Source of the DNA: Paraburkholderia aromaticivorans
GTDB lineage: Bacteria > Pseudomonadota > Gammaproteobacteria > Burkholderiales > Burkholderiaceae
NCBI RefSeq assembly: GCF_002278075.1
Contig: NZ_CP022990.1
Coordinates: 1,612,001-1,676,000, forward strand
Length of the DNA stretch: 64,000 nucleotides
Direction of reading: 5' to 3'
In this document: positions 36,500-45,996 of the stretch, one piece after another
How the letters are laid out: the number at the start of each line of letters is the position of its first letter
How positions within the stretch are numbered: the stretch's first letter is position 1
Translations under genes and position numbers: made by a program
Notes under the pieces: generated by a model
Told to the model about the DNA's origin: nothing
What the model saw: the letters and a program-made list of their open reading frames with translations, nothing else
Database searches by the model: none

Positions 36500-37894
36500 T
36501 TAAACCGTGGGCAGTTGCGCTGCCACTGCCCGTGGAAACGACACGCTGATATGCACGCCTTTGCCACCTTCGCCAGGCTTCAGCGTGATCTCGCCGTGAT
36601 GGGTATCCGCGATTTCACGCACGATCGCGAGGCCGAGCCCGGTGCCTTCCGTATCCGCCGACGCCCGGAAGAAAGGCTCGAACACGCGGCTGCGCGACTC
36701 GGCAGGAATGCCTGGACCATCGTCCAACACGCTCACGGTGACGGTCTCCGCGTCGGCATCCACGCCCACCGTGACATGACCGCCGCTGCCGGTATAGCGA
36801 ATCGCATTCTCAGCGAGATTCGCGATCAATGCCTGAAGCAGGCCACAGTGCCCCGCCACCGGCGCGGCGCCGTTCAGTTCGGCACCGAGATCGATGCCGC
36901 GCGCCTGTGCGAGCAGTGCGAGATCTTCCACGACTTCCATGGCGAGCGGAACCAGATCCACCGTCTCCAAGGCGAGCTGCGTGTTGTCGGCAGCCTCGGC
37001 TTGCGCGAGCAACAGTAGCTTGTTCGTCAGTCCCACCATCGAACGATTACTGCGATGCATGGCGGCCAGTGCTTCGTCCAGAGCCGGATTCAAACCCTCC
37101 TGCTGACGCGCGAACTGCAACTGCGTGCCCAACAACGTGAGTGGCGTGCGCAACTGGTGCGCGGCGTCAGCGATGAAGCGGCGCTGCGCGGCCACCTGAA
37201 CGCCGAGCCGCGCAATGCACTGATTGATTGCTTCGACGATCGGCCGCAACTCGGTATGCAGCCGCTCGACACGAATCGGCGCGAGTTGCATTGGATCGCG
37301 GTCCGCCACATCCTCTTTCACTTTCATCAGCGGCCGCAATTCGAAAGTCAGACCGATGCATACCAGCGCCACCGCGAGCACGATCATCTCGATCTGCCGC
37401 ACGAGTTGTGGTTGCCACAACTGCTCGGCCATGGCGTCACGCGAGCGCACGGTTTTACCGACAGTCACGCGCACGCGGCGCGTCGCGCCGTTGTCGTACA
37501 TGAGACGGACAAGGCCGACCGCGCGCACGGAGTGACCTTGCACATGAGCGTCGTAGTGATCGGGCGTATCCGGTGCCTGCGCGGCACGCGTGGGAAATTC
37601 AGGCGTGCCCGCAAGCAGCCTGCCGTCGTCGACGCTCACGCTGTAGAACACCTGATCCCGGTAGGGCGACACGAATACTTCGAGCGCGGCGGGCGGGACA
37701 TCCACCCGCAAGATGCCGTCCACCCATTCCACCTCGCCCGCGATCATGCGCGCGGACGAGATCAACTGATTGTCCTGCACCAGATCCGCGGTGCGCCGCG
37801 CGTTATCGTATTCAGCCTTGCCGGTCACGAACACGTACAGCGCGAGCGGTACCAGCAACCACCACAACAGGCGCATGCGCAGACTATTGGTCAT
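36500..37894 (-). CDS. Sensor histidine kinase (TctE/QseC-like)
   Basis: A 464-residue inner-membrane kinase. The first helix is RLLWWLLVPLALYVFV, with a periplasmic region of about 150 residues, then a second helix (MIVLAVALVCIGLTF) and a short HAMP-like linker. The H-box is FIADAAHQLRTPLTLL, followed by N-box NLAENAIRY and G boxes DDGPGIP and GTGLGLAIV. The start is the ATG at 37894, overlapping the regulator gene end by 11 bases; a longer frame to 37999 is just an overlap. It is expected to phosphorylate the OmpR-type regulator. The ligand is unknown. Confidence 0.93.
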   Translation of the reverse strand: MTNSLRMRLLWWLLVPLALYVFVTGKAEYDNARRTADLVQDNQLISSARMIAGEVEWVDGILRVDVPPAALEVFVSPYRDQVFYSVSVDDGRLLAGTPEFPTRAAQAPDTPDHYDAHVQGHSVRAVGLVRLMYDNGATRRVRVTVGKTVRSRDAMAEQLWQPQLVRQIEMIVLAVALVCIGLTFELRPLMKVKEDVADRDPMQLAPIRVERLHTELRPIVEAINQCIARLGVQVAAQRRFIADAAHQLRTPLTLLGTQLQFARQQEGLNPALDEALAAMHRSNRSMVGLTNKLLLLAQAEAADNTQLALETVDLVPLAMEVVEDLALLAQARGIDLGAELNGAAPVAGHCGLLQALIANLAENAIRYTGSGGHVTVGVDADAETVTVSVLDDGPGIPAESRSRVFEPFFRASADTEGTGLGLAIVREIADTHHGEITLKPGEGGKGVHISVSFPRAVAAQLPTV

Positions 37895-38561
37895 CTTCTT
37901 TCTTGCGCAGCAGGTAACCGAGTCCGCGCAGCGTGACGATCGCCGCCGAGCTGCCGTCGAGTTTCTTGCGCAGACGCGAGATGTAGATTTCGACGGCATC
38001 TTCGCTCGGCTCGTCCGCGAGCGTGAAGATCGCGTCGACCAGCGCCGGCTTCGTGACGGTTTTGCCCAGCCGCAGGATCAGCGTTTCGAGCACCGAGCGC
38101 TCGCGCGGCGTGACGTTCAGCGGTGCACCCTTTAGCGTGAACTGGCGCGTGTCGATGTCGAACGCCAGATCGCCACAGACCACTTCGCTCGCCTTCGAGG
38201 GCGACTGGCGGCGGATCGCCACCTTGATCCGCGCAATCAGCTCCCGCACTTCGAACGGCTTGACCAGATAATCGTCCGCGCCGGCGCCGAGGAGTTCGAC
38301 CTTTTCGTCGATCGAGCCGCTCGCAGTCAGGATCAGCACCGGCGTAGCGTCGCCGCGCTGGCGCAGACGGCGCAGCACGTTCTTGCCCGACAGCTTGGGC
38401 AGATTCAGGTCGAGCAGGATCACGTCGTAGTGGTTGGTGCGCAGCAACTGGTCGGCCGCGTCGCCATCCTGCACGGCGTCGAGCGCGAACGACTCCTGTT
38501 CCAGCATCTTCGCGAGCCAGTGCGCCAATGTGGGGTTGTCTTCGATCAGCAGCAGCTTCAT
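37884..38561 (-). CDS. OmpR-family response regulator (TctD-like)
   Basis: A 225-residue regulator. The receiver domain has phospho-acceptor Asp in VILLDLNLP and the acidic pair EDN. A winged-helix DNA-binding domain ends VTLRGLGYLLRK. It overlaps the downstream kinase gene. The divergent NMT1-type ABC importer starts 260 bases away and is its likely target, by analogy with TctD/TctE, which control a substrate transporter. Confidence 0.94.
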   Translation of the reverse strand: MKLLLIEDNPTLAHWLAKMLEQESFALDAVQDGDAADQLLRTNHYDVILLDLNLPKLSGKNVLRRLRQRGDATPVLILTASGSIDEKVELLGAGADDYLVKPFEVRELIARIKVAIRRQSPSKASEVVCGDLAFDIDTRQFTLKGAPLNVTPRERSVLETLILRLGKTVTKPALVDAIFTLADEPSEDAVEIYISRLRKKLDGSSAAIVTLRGLGYLLRKKEDDQ

Positions 38562-38748
38562 GGCGGGAACGGCAAAAGTCAGGCCGTTGATTGTGCCGTA
38601 AAACAGCGGCCTTGCGCGTTTCCGCTGTGGTTTGCGGCATACGCCGTGGCGTTTCGGGGCGGCGCTGCGACAGGGTTGTCGTGTGGTTGCGGGTTAACAC
38701 CCATGATTTACCGCCTGCCCAGAAAGCTGCCAGAAGGTTTCAAATTTT

Positions 38749-38754
38749 TATAAT
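38749..38754 (+). promoter_or_regulatory. -10 element TATAAT upstream of the NMT1-type importer
   Basis: A perfect TATAAT in an AT-rich patch about 70 bases before the binding-protein gene, with no good -35 match at 16-18 bases. A poor -35 is common in promoters needing an activator, which could be the divergent response regulator. Confidence 0.5.
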
Positions 38755-38822
38755 CGCCGACATTCACCCAGAAAGCGCCGCGTGCCTCACCCAGCGGCGA
38801 CCAAACCTAAGGAGACTGCATC

Positions 38823-39842
38823 ATGCGTACCTTGCGCCAGATTGCCGCCGTGTCAGGTCTTGCCTTCACCCTTGCCGCTGCTTCGGCTGCTGCTCACGCT
38901 GAAAAGCTCACGATCATGGTCGGCGGCGCCACCAAGATCATCTATCTGCCCGCCAAGCTCACGGAGCAACTCGGCTACTTCAAGGACGAAGGCCTCGACG
39001 TCGAAATCCTCTCGCAACCGGCCGGCGTCGACGCGGAGAACGAACTGCTCGCAGGCGCGGTGCAAGGCGTGGTCGGCTTCTACGATCACACCATCGACCT
39101 GCAGAGCAAGGGCAAGGAAGTTCAGGCGCTCGTGATCTTCGGCCAGGTGCCGGGTGAAGTGGAGATGGTCTCCACCAAGGCGTCCGAGACCTTCAAGAGC
39201 ATGGCCGACTCGAAGGGCAAGACGCTCGGCGTGACCGGGCTCGGCTCGTCGACCAGCTTTCTCACGCAATACCTCGCGCAACGCGCAGGTGTGCCGTCCA
39301 CGCAGTACACGCTGCTGCCCGTGGGCGCGGACAACAGCTTTATCGCGGCCATCAAGCAGAACCGCATCGATGCGGGCATGACGACGGAGCCGACCGTCTC
39401 GCAGTTGCTGAAGACCGGCGACGCCAAGGTGCTGGTCGACATGCGCACGCTGGAAGGCACGCGCGCCGCGCTCGGCGGCACCTATCCGGCATCGAGCTTC
39501 TACGTGCAGCGCGCGTGGGCGGAGTCGCACAAGGACGAAGCGGCAAAGCTCTCGCATGCTTTTGCGAAGACGCTGAACTTCATCGCGACGCATAGCGCGG
39601 AAGAGATTGCCGCGAAGATGCCGAAAGACTACTACGGCAACAATAAAGACCTGTACGTCGGCGCGTTGAAAGCGTCGCTGCCGATGTTCACGAAGGACGG
39701 CAAGATGCCGGCCGACGGTCCGGACACGGTGCTCAAGGTGCTCTCGGCGTTCAATCCTTCGGTGAAGGGTAAGCATATCGATCTCGCCAAGACCTACAGC
39801 AACGACTACGTATCGGCAGCGGTCAAGACCGCGGCGAAGTAA
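38823..39842 (+). CDS. NMT1/SsuA-type ABC substrate-binding protein
   Basis: A 339-residue periplasmic protein with a signal peptide ending AAAHA. The NMT1-like pattern follows: GGATKIIYLPAKLTEQLGYFKDEGLDVEI, then GQVPGEVEMVSTK. Family members carry aliphatic sulfonates, nitrate, taurine or pyrimidine precursors; the substrate cannot be told here. AAGGAG precedes the ATG by 9 bases. It leads a three-gene importer operon. Confidence 0.93.
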   Translation: MRTLRQIAAVSGLAFTLAAASAAAHAEKLTIMVGGATKIIYLPAKLTEQLGYFKDEGLDVEILSQPAGVDAENELLAGAVQGVVGFYDHTIDLQSKGKEVQALVIFGQVPGEVEMVSTKASETFKSMADSKGKTLGVTGLGSSTSFLTQYLAQRAGVPSTQYTLLPVGADNSFIAAIKQNRIDAGMTTEPTVSQLLKTGDAKVLVDMRTLEGTRAALGGTYPASSFYVQRAWAESHKDEAAKLSHAFAKTLNFIATHSAEEIAAKMPKDYYGNNKDLYVGALKASLPMFTKDGKMPADGPDTVLKVLSAFNPSVKGKHIDLAKTYSNDYVSAAVKTAAK

Positions 39843-39884
39843 CGATCTTTAATCAAAGTCACGAGAACAGCGAGGGACCAGCCG

Positions 39885-40679
39885 ATGAATCAACCCATTT
39901 CACGCGATACGCCAGCGATCGAGATGCGCAACGTATCGTGCCGTTTCATTTCTCCCGACGGCAAGGCGACCATTGCGCTGCGCGACTTCAGCATGTCGGT
40001 GGCGCGCGGCGAATTCGTTGCGGTAGTCGGCCCGACGGGTTGCGGCAAGTCCACCACACTCAGCATGATTACCGGTTTGCTGAAACCCACCACGGGTGAA
40101 GTGCGCGTGATGGGCGCGCCGGTGGACGGCATCGACCCGCGCATCGGCTTCGTGTTTCAGGCCGACGCCGTGTTCCCGTGGCGCTCGGTGCTCGACAACG
40201 TGGCGGCGGGCCCGCTGTATCGCGGCCGTTCGAAATCCGCCGCGTACGACGAAGCCAACGAGTGGCTGCGCCGCGTGGGCCTCGACAAGTTCGGCAAGCA
40301 CTATCCGCATCAACTGTCCGGCGGTATGAGAAAACGCGTGGCGCTCGCGCAGACCTTCATCAACAAACCGGAAATCCTGTTGATGGACGAGCCATTCTCC
40401 GCGCTCGACATGCAGACTCGCACGTTGATGCAAGACGAGCTTCTGCAATTGTGGGGAGGGGTTGGATCGGTGGTCTTCGTCACGCACGATCTGGAAGAAG
40501 CGATTGCGCTCGCCGACCGCGTGTTCGTTCTGACCGCGCGCCCGGCTACGCTCAAGAAAGTCTACGAAATCGATTTGCCGCGTCCGCGCGTGACCTCGGA
40601 GGTTCGTTACGACCCGCGCTTCGTCGAAATCTCGCGGGACATCTGGCACGACCTGCGCGAAGAAGTGCAGATTGGTTAA
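39885..40679 (+). CDS. NMT1-type ABC importer ATPase
   Basis: A 264-residue ATPase with Walker A GPTGCGKST, signature LSGGMRKRVALAQTF, Walker B ILLMDEPFSALD and the switch histidine in VFVTHDLEEA. It resembles SsuB/TauB/NrtD. The gene follows the binding-protein gene by 42 bases and has GAGGGA upstream of its ATG. Confidence 0.94.
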   Translation: MNQPISRDTPAIEMRNVSCRFISPDGKATIALRDFSMSVARGEFVAVVGPTGCGKSTTLSMITGLLKPTTGEVRVMGAPVDGIDPRIGFVFQADAVFPWRSVLDNVAAGPLYRGRSKSAAYDEANEWLRRVGLDKFGKHYPHQLSGGMRKRVALAQTFINKPEILLMDEPFSALDMQTRTLMQDELLQLWGGVGSVVFVTHDLEEAIALADRVFVLTARPATLKKVYEIDLPRPRVTSEVRYDPRFVEISRDIWHDLREEVQIG

Positions 40680-40695
40680 TCAAGGAATGGCAAAT

Positions 40696-41559
40696 ATGTC
40701 TACTACCCCCCAACAGATGATGCCGTCGGGCATCGACGCCGCGTCGCTCGCGCAAGTCGAGCGCGTGGCCCAAAAACGCATCCGGCAACGTCACGCGCTG
40801 GTGATCTCGTTACGTATCGTCGTGCTGGTGGTCGTACTCGGCGGGTGGGAACTGTCCGCGCGCCTGAAGTGGATCGACCCGTTCTTCTTCTCGATGCCGA
40901 GCGCGATTTTCGACCAGATCGTCGACTGGTTCGTGAACGGCACCTCGCAAGGCCCGCTGCTCACCCAGGTGTGGGTCACGCTCGAAGAAACGGGGCTCGG
41001 CTTCATTATCGGTTCGGTAGCCGGGGTGTTCTGCGGCATCGTGCTCGGCCGCAACAAACTGCTGTCCGACGTGTTCAGTCTCTACATCAAGATCGCCAAC
41101 TCGATTCCACGCGTGGTGCTCGGATCGGTGTTCGTGATTGCGCTCGGTCTGGGCATGGCCTCGAAGGTGGCGCTGGCCGTGGTGATGGTGTTCTTCGTCG
41201 TATTCGCCAACGCTTTCCAGGGCGTGCGTGAGGCCGATCGCTACATGATTGCGAATGCGCAGATTCTCGGCGCGTCGCGCCGTCAGGTGACGACCTCGGT
41301 GGTGATCCCGTCGGCGCTGAGCTGGATTCTCGCGAGCTTGCACGTGAGCTTCGGTTTTGCTCTGGTCGGCGCGGTGGTGGGCGAGTTTCTCGGTTCGAAG
41401 CAGGGTATCGGTCTGCTGATTTCCACCGCGCAAGGGGCGTTCAACGCAAGTGGCGTGTTCGCCGCCATGATTGTGTTGGCTGTGGTCGCACTGGCCGCAG
41501 ACTATCTGTTGACCGCGGTCGAACACCGTCTGTTGAAGTGGCGGCCGGCCGCGGTTTGA
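40696..41559 (+). CDS. NMT1-type ABC importer permease
   Basis: A 287-residue membrane permease with about six helices. The BPD loop reads EADRYMIANAQILGASRRQ...VIPSALSWILASLHVSFGFALVG. The chosen ATG at 40696 follows AAGG by about 8 bases; ATG at 40687 is also possible. It completes the importer, and a strong terminator follows 45 bases later. Confidence 0.93.
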   Translation: MSTTPQQMMPSGIDAASLAQVERVAQKRIRQRHALVISLRIVVLVVVLGGWELSARLKWIDPFFFSMPSAIFDQIVDWFVNGTSQGPLLTQVWVTLEETGLGFIIGSVAGVFCGIVLGRNKLLSDVFSLYIKIANSIPRVVLGSVFVIALGLGMASKVALAVVMVFFVVFANAFQGVREADRYMIANAQILGASRRQVTTSVVIPSALSWILASLHVSFGFALVGAVVGEFLGSKQGIGLLISTAQGAFNASGVFAAMIVLAVVALAADYLLTAVEHRLLKWRPAAV

Positions 41560-41604
41560 TCAGGATGTCTTAGTCCCTGGGCAGCGACACTTGTTTCGAG
41601 GCTA

Positions 41605-41638
41605 ATGCCGTTCAGTCGTGGACTGAACGGCATTTTTC
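41605..41638 (+). terminator. Rho-independent terminator after the importer operon
   Basis: A 13-bp perfect stem (ATGCCGTTCAGTC / GACTGAACGGCAT) with a 3-base loop, followed by TTTTCG. Confidence 0.9.
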
Positions 41639-41639
41639 G

Positions 41640-42117
41640 TTTACGGATTGTGGATCACGCGTTGCCGCTCGACTGTGGCCCCAACGTATCTCCGCGTCGT
41701 AAGTCAGAGCCGATGCGAAATGGCATCGCCGAGTCGATCCGCTGCGTAAGCCAAATGGAAACTTGAATACGGATCACGTCGAGCGCGCCACCCCTCATAT
41801 CTATATTTCCGCATTCGCATTCAGGATGGCTGATTAATGCTTGAATCCGCATGTGATCTGTACGTCTGCTTCACATGGCGGAGGCAAGACCGGCTCTCTG
41901 AACCGTCGCCGAACGACAAAGCCTCAGCGTGCACCTTTCCTTGCTACACGAAGTATTTCGATAACGCACCTCTCTGGTGCGCTGCGCACAATTCGACAAG
42001 GACGCCGGTGACAGTCCCCGCCCTGTGTCCCGCCGGAAAGTCCCGCATGTGTTGCGCGCATGTCCGGCGGACGTTCGCAATGGGTGCCGCGAGGGTGGCG
42101 CCAAGGGTTTGAAGGAG
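41640..42117. other. Intergenic stretch, nothing firm
   Basis: About 480 bases without a supported gene. Several short frames exist on both strands, but none has family or ribosome-site support. GC-rich sequence from about 42000 is the likely 5' untranslated region of the small periplasmic gene that follows. Confidence 0.5.
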
Positions 42118-42123
42118 ATGGAC

Positions 42124-42390
42124 ATGAAGAAGGCTCTGATCATCGCAGGCGGACTGCTTTGCGCGTTTACATGGCAAGCGCATGCTCAGGACACCACCGC
42201 GGAGAGTACAGCGCAGGCGCAACCGACAGCAGCCGACGCGATGGGCGGGCAGCCCGCCACCACTTCGATGTCCGGCGGCCCTGCAAGAACACAGGGACTG
42301 ACGCGCGCGGATGTCTACCAGCAACTCGTTCAATCGCAGAAAAGCGGGGAAGCGGCGCGCCTGCAAGATCTATTCAAAGGGGGCAATTGA
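42124..42390 (+). CDS. Small exported protein (88 aa), DUF4148-like tail
   Basis: A signal peptide (MKKALIIAGGLLCAFTWQAHA) is followed by a Thr/Ala/Gln-rich segment and the tail GLTRADVYQQLVQSQKSGEAARLQDLFKGG, which resembles the DUF4148 pattern common in Burkholderiaceae. AAGGAG lies 6 bases before the ATG. Function unknown. Confidence 0.8.
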   Translation: MKKALIIAGGLLCAFTWQAHAQDTTAESTAQAQPTAADAMGGQPATTSMSGGPARTQGLTRADVYQQLVQSQKSGEAARLQDLFKGGN

Positions 42391-42766
42391 ACCGTGCCGT
42401 AGCATTGGAGCGGGACCGCTCTGTTGAATCCAGTAGCCGTCCACATCACTGCATGAATGACGCCGTGTTTGCGTCAACGTCCCGACGGGATCCCGACCGG
42501 ACGAAGCGAATACGGCGTCCAGTGGAAACGGCCGCCTGGTCGTGATTGTCGGCCCTGTTAGTCGCCACTTTCCCGCAGCCTGTCGCCCGTCGCCAAACTC
42601 ACTATCAGTATTCGTTGGCCCCCGCGCAACACATTTTCATCACCCACAATCGCCCCAATCGCATACACGCCCGCCGCATAAGACACCGTGCGCTATGGCA
42701 CGGTCGATGCGTAAGAAAAGACACCCCGTCGTGCACTTACCAACATCGGTTGAATCGAGGTGCGTC

Positions 42767-44200
42767 ATGTCAAGCGTGCAAAGTCAGCGTCGTCCAGTGA
42801 CGTGGCGAAGCCGGCCCTTTTCTGCGGAAAGCGGTTTGAAGCACCGCACTCGAGGCCGCCACCTCGCCACCGGATTCGTGCCGCTCGGGTTACGGACCGC
42901 CGGCTTCATCGGCCGGGGTCCGAAGCAATTGTGGCCGTATGTCTTGCCGTGGGTTTTCGCGGTGCTCACCGTCGGTTTCTTCTGCCTCGTCGTGCGCGGC
43001 GTACTCACGCGGCAGTTGCTGGTGCCACCGGTCGAAACGCCGCAGTCGCTGGTGGAACGCGGTTATACGTCGAACTTTCTCGCGGAACGCATCATGTCTT
43101 CGATGAGAGCGATCGGTCAGGACGCCGAGTCGATTCCTCACGACACCATGACCGACAACGACGCGCAACCGGACATTCAGATTCCCGGCCAGGAGATGTC
43201 GTATGCGACGACAGTGCGCTTCATCAAAGGCGTCATAAAACGCACGGATGTCGTGGTTCACGTCGGCATCACCAAGGTCAACGAGAGCGCCGACTCCTAT
43301 ATAGCCCACGTGCAGATTGAAGGCGGCCCGTTCAATGCCCGCGAAAGCACCGTGCCTTTCGAAGGACGCGACCTGGAAAAGTTCGTGCACGATATCGCTG
43401 TCAAAGCCATGCGTCTCGCCGAACCGAATATTCTGGCCAGTCACCTCTATTCGCAAGTCCAGAAGACCAAGTGCTCGCTCGCGCAATGCGACTACGGCGA
43501 GATCGTCTCGATCTACGACGAAGTGCTGTCACTGCCCGCCTCCGAGCAAGGCGAATGGGCGCTCGCTGGCAAAGCGTGGTTGCTCGCCAATCAGGGGCTC
43601 TCCAAAGAAGCCGAACAGCAGACCCGCGAAGCGCTGACCGTGTACACGCATTCGGCGGTGCTGCGTGCAAGCCTCGGCATTGCACTCGAACAGCAGCATC
43701 GCATCGACGACGCACTGGAAGCATTGCGAGCCGGTGCGAGCGAGAAATCGAAGACTGCTGAAAATCTGCGTCTTCTCGGCGACGTGCTGTTGCATGCGAA
43801 TCGCTATTCCGAAGCGCTCGACGCATTCAAGCAGGCTGACAGCATGAAGCCGGACTCTGTCGACAACCTGCACGATTGGGGCGAAGCGCTGGTTACGGTC
43901 GGCCGTTATGACGAAGCGATCGAAAAACTTTCCCGCGCGGTCGCACTGCGCCCGGATCTGGCGCCCTCCTACGCGGAATGGGGCCGGGCACTGGATCGCA
44001 AAGGCGATCTGCTCGGCGCCTCGCGCAAATACGCGCAAGCGTTGCAACTCGACGCGGGCACTTTGTCGGCGCGAGAAAGTCGTCTGGCGCGCGTCGCGAA
44101 AGCGATTCAGGAAGGCGATCGCCCCGACATGCCGAAACCCGATAGACAAATCAGACCCGTTTCGCATCCCCCCGCAGCGCTTCCGTTTCAAACGGCCTAA
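42767..44200 (+). CDS. Membrane-anchored TPR-repeat protein
   Basis: A 477-residue protein with one membrane helix near residue 65 (WPYVLPWVFAVLTVGFFCLVV). A periplasmic-looking domain follows, then at least four TPR units in the C-terminal half (such as NLRLLGDVLLHANRYSEALDAF and YAEWGRALDRKGDLLGASRKY). The ATG at 42767 with GAGGTG upstream is preferred to the long upstream frame. It lies 100 bases before a muramidase/holin pair on the same strand, so it could be a scaffold for them; that is inference from position. Confidence 0.85.
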   Translation: MSSVQSQRRPVTWRSRPFSAESGLKHRTRGRHLATGFVPLGLRTAGFIGRGPKQLWPYVLPWVFAVLTVGFFCLVVRGVLTRQLLVPPVETPQSLVERGYTSNFLAERIMSSMRAIGQDAESIPHDTMTDNDAQPDIQIPGQEMSYATTVRFIKGVIKRTDVVVHVGITKVNESADSYIAHVQIEGGPFNARESTVPFEGRDLEKFVHDIAVKAMRLAEPNILASHLYSQVQKTKCSLAQCDYGEIVSIYDEVLSLPASEQGEWALAGKAWLLANQGLSKEAEQQTREALTVYTHSAVLRASLGIALEQQHRIDDALEALRAGASEKSKTAENLRLLGDVLLHANRYSEALDAFKQADSMKPDSVDNLHDWGEALVTVGRYDEAIEKLSRAVALRPDLAPSYAEWGRALDRKGDLLGASRKYAQALQLDAGTLSARESRLARVAKAIQEGDRPDMPKPDRQIRPVSHPPAALPFQTA

Positions 44201-44300
44201 CAGGCACCCGGCAATACCGAATGAATCACCATGCGGATGGCTTTGCCCAGAAGCATTTTTACCGTCGCAGTCATGCACACAGTGGAAGAGGAGATGATTG

Positions 44301-44783
44301 ATGGACAACTTCGATGATGCGTTCAAGGCTCTAATCGGCAATGAAGGTGGGTACTCCTTCAATCCGCATGACCCGGGCGGAGAAACGATGTGGGGCGTGA
44401 CGGCACGGGTGGCGCGCAGCGAGGGCTATACCGGGGCCATGAAAGATCTGCCGCTGGATACCGCGAAACAGATCGCGAAGCAGAAGTACTGGGATCCCTT
44501 GCACCTCGATGAACTCGACCCGCGAGTGGCCTTTCAGATATTCGACGCCAATTACAACGGCGGGCTGGTGGTGTTGTGGATGCAAAAGGCGTCCGGCGCG
44601 AAAGAAGATGGCAAGTTCGGCCCGGACACACTGGACGCGGTCAAAAGCGCGGACCCGCTGAAGTTTGTCATGCGCTTTGCCGCCTTTCGTTTGCGTTATC
44701 TGCGGAACCTGCATGCATGGCCCAATTTCAGCCGTGGATGGACAGAAAGAATGGCCGCGAATCTTCTCCTGGGAGCAGCATGA
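44301..44783 (+). CDS. GH108-family muramidase (phage-type endolysin)
   Basis: A 160-residue glycoside hydrolase 108 protein. The family start is complete: IGNEGGYSFNPHDPGGETMWGVT, with the catalytic Glu in the EGGY block. The C-terminal peptidoglycan-binding half contains FDANYNGG and GKFGPDTLDAV. It has no signal peptide, so it would need a holin to reach the wall. GAGGAG precedes the ATG. The stop overlaps the holin start as ATGA. No other phage genes are near. Confidence 0.92.
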   Translation: MDNFDDAFKALIGNEGGYSFNPHDPGGETMWGVTARVARSEGYTGAMKDLPLDTAKQIAKQKYWDPLHLDELDPRVAFQIFDANYNGGLVVLWMQKASGAKEDGKFGPDTLDAVKSADPLKFVMRFAAFRLRYLRNLHAWPNFSRGWTERMAANLLLGAA

Positions 44784-45472
44784 TGGACTGGTCAAAAGTG
44801 GCATCGAATATTGGCAGCGCGGCCCCCCTGCTCGCCGGGCTCGTGGGAGGACCGGTCGGCTTGGGCGTGACCGCCGCCGCTTCGATCATTTCACATGCAC
44901 TCGGAACGCCTAGCGATCCCGCCTTCGTGGAACCCGCGTTGAACGATCCCGGCGCACTGGAGAAGATCCGTCAGGCGGAGAGTGCGAACTCGTTGCAGCT
45001 GCAACAACTGATGGTCACTGCCGCCCAGGCGGGCCTCGCGCACGAAAGCGACATGGCGCGCATCCAGGCCGCCGATCGGGCCGACGCGCGCGCCATGGCC
45101 ATCAGCAATAAGGACTGGGTGCCCAAGGTGCTCGCCATGGCGGTTACCGCGGGTTTCTTCGGCATTCTGTTGCTCATGGCCTTCCAACCGCTGCCGGGGC
45201 CGAACAAGGATCTCGTCAACGTGATCGTCGGCGCCCTCGGTACGGCGTGGATCAGCATCATCGGATATTACTTCGGCACCTCGGTCGGATCGATGCGAAA
45301 GACCGAGCTACTCGCCAAGCCCAGCGTGCCCATTACGCCGGACAGCGCGGTCACGCTGCGCGAGCCCGCCACTTCTGCACCACGTCCAGCAGCGGCCAGC
45401 GCACCCTCGCATGGCGAGGTATTCCAGCAGTTCGCGCCGGGCGGCCAAGGTCCGATCTTTTCGGGCAGCTGA
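44780..45472 (+). CDS. Three-TM-type holin (GTA_holin-like)
   Basis: A 230-residue protein with an N-terminal Gly/Ala-rich hydrophobic segment (SAAPLLAGLVGGPVGLGVTAA), an alpha-helical Gln/Ala-rich middle, and two clear membrane helices (VLAMAVTAGFFGILLLMAF; VIVGALGTAWISIIGYYFGTSVGS). This matches the holin family named for gene-transfer-agent release. A Pro/Ala-rich tail of about 55 residues follows. It overlaps the muramidase gene, so the two are coexpressed. Confidence 0.85.
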   Translation: MMDWSKVASNIGSAAPLLAGLVGGPVGLGVTAAASIISHALGTPSDPAFVEPALNDPGALEKIRQAESANSLQLQQLMVTAAQAGLAHESDMARIQAADRADARAMAISNKDWVPKVLAMAVTAGFFGILLLMAFQPLPGPNKDLVNVIVGALGTAWISIIGYYFGTSVGSMRKTELLAKPSVPITPDSAVTLREPATSAPRPAAASAPSHGEVFQQFAPGGQGPIFSGS

Positions 45473-45488
45473 CCCGCAGAGCGCAATC

Positions 45489-45535
45489 CGGACGATGCAC
45501 CCGGCGAGCGAGCGGCTCGCCCCGGGCATCGTCCG
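45489..45535 (+). terminator. Long imperfect hairpin, likely terminator of the lysis pair
   Basis: CGGACGATGC and GCATCGTCCG form the base of a long stem whose upper part pairs CCGGCGAG with CTCGCC(C)CGG. It starts 16 bases after the holin stop. The T-run is weak. Confidence 0.65.
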
Positions 45536-45678
45536 TTGCCGTCTTTGTCTCAGATTCGGCAACAAACAATACCTGAAACGGTGATTACTCTCTCCAGGTC
45601 GCAAAACTACAATGCAATCACTGACTACGAACGAGAACGCTCGTAGCAACACAAAAACCGAACTGGAGGTAGTTCATC

Positions 45679-45996
45679 ATGAAATCGCTCATTCAAGCAG
45701 TTGTTATTGCCACCGTCCTGGCCGCGCCTGTTGCTTCGTTTGCGCAGTCAAACCAGCCTGTGACCCGCGCCCAAGTGCGCGCCGAACTGATTCAACTGGA
45801 AAAGGCCGGCTATCAACCGGGCCGCGACGACCCGCACTACCCGGCTGACATTCAGGCCGCGCAAGCTCGCGTCGACGCTCAGAACGGAACCGCGCAGGCA
45901 GCGCAAAGCGGCTTCGGTGGCGTGGTGAGTGGCGCGTCGCAATCGGGCCGCCCGGAACTCGCCAACGGCCCGAAGTCGATCTACTTCGGCAATTAA
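45679..45996 (+). CDS. DUF4148-family exported protein (105 aa)
   Basis: A signal peptide ends ASFAQ. The DUF4148 core VTRAQVRAELIQLEKAGYQPGRDDPHYPADIQAAQARV follows. GGAGGT precedes the ATG by 10 bases. Such small periplasmic proteins are numerous in Burkholderia; function unknown. Confidence 0.9.
   Translation: MKSLIQAVVIATVLAAPVASFAQSNQPVTRAQVRAELIQLEKAGYQPGRDDPHYPADIQAAQARVDAQNGTAQAAQSGFGGVVSGASQSGRPELANGPKSIYFGN

Noticed and set aside
41990..42060. GC-rich leader resembling a riboswitch (considered cobalamin type)
   Set aside because: The conserved cobalamin box core is absent and the downstream gene encodes an unrelated small exported protein.
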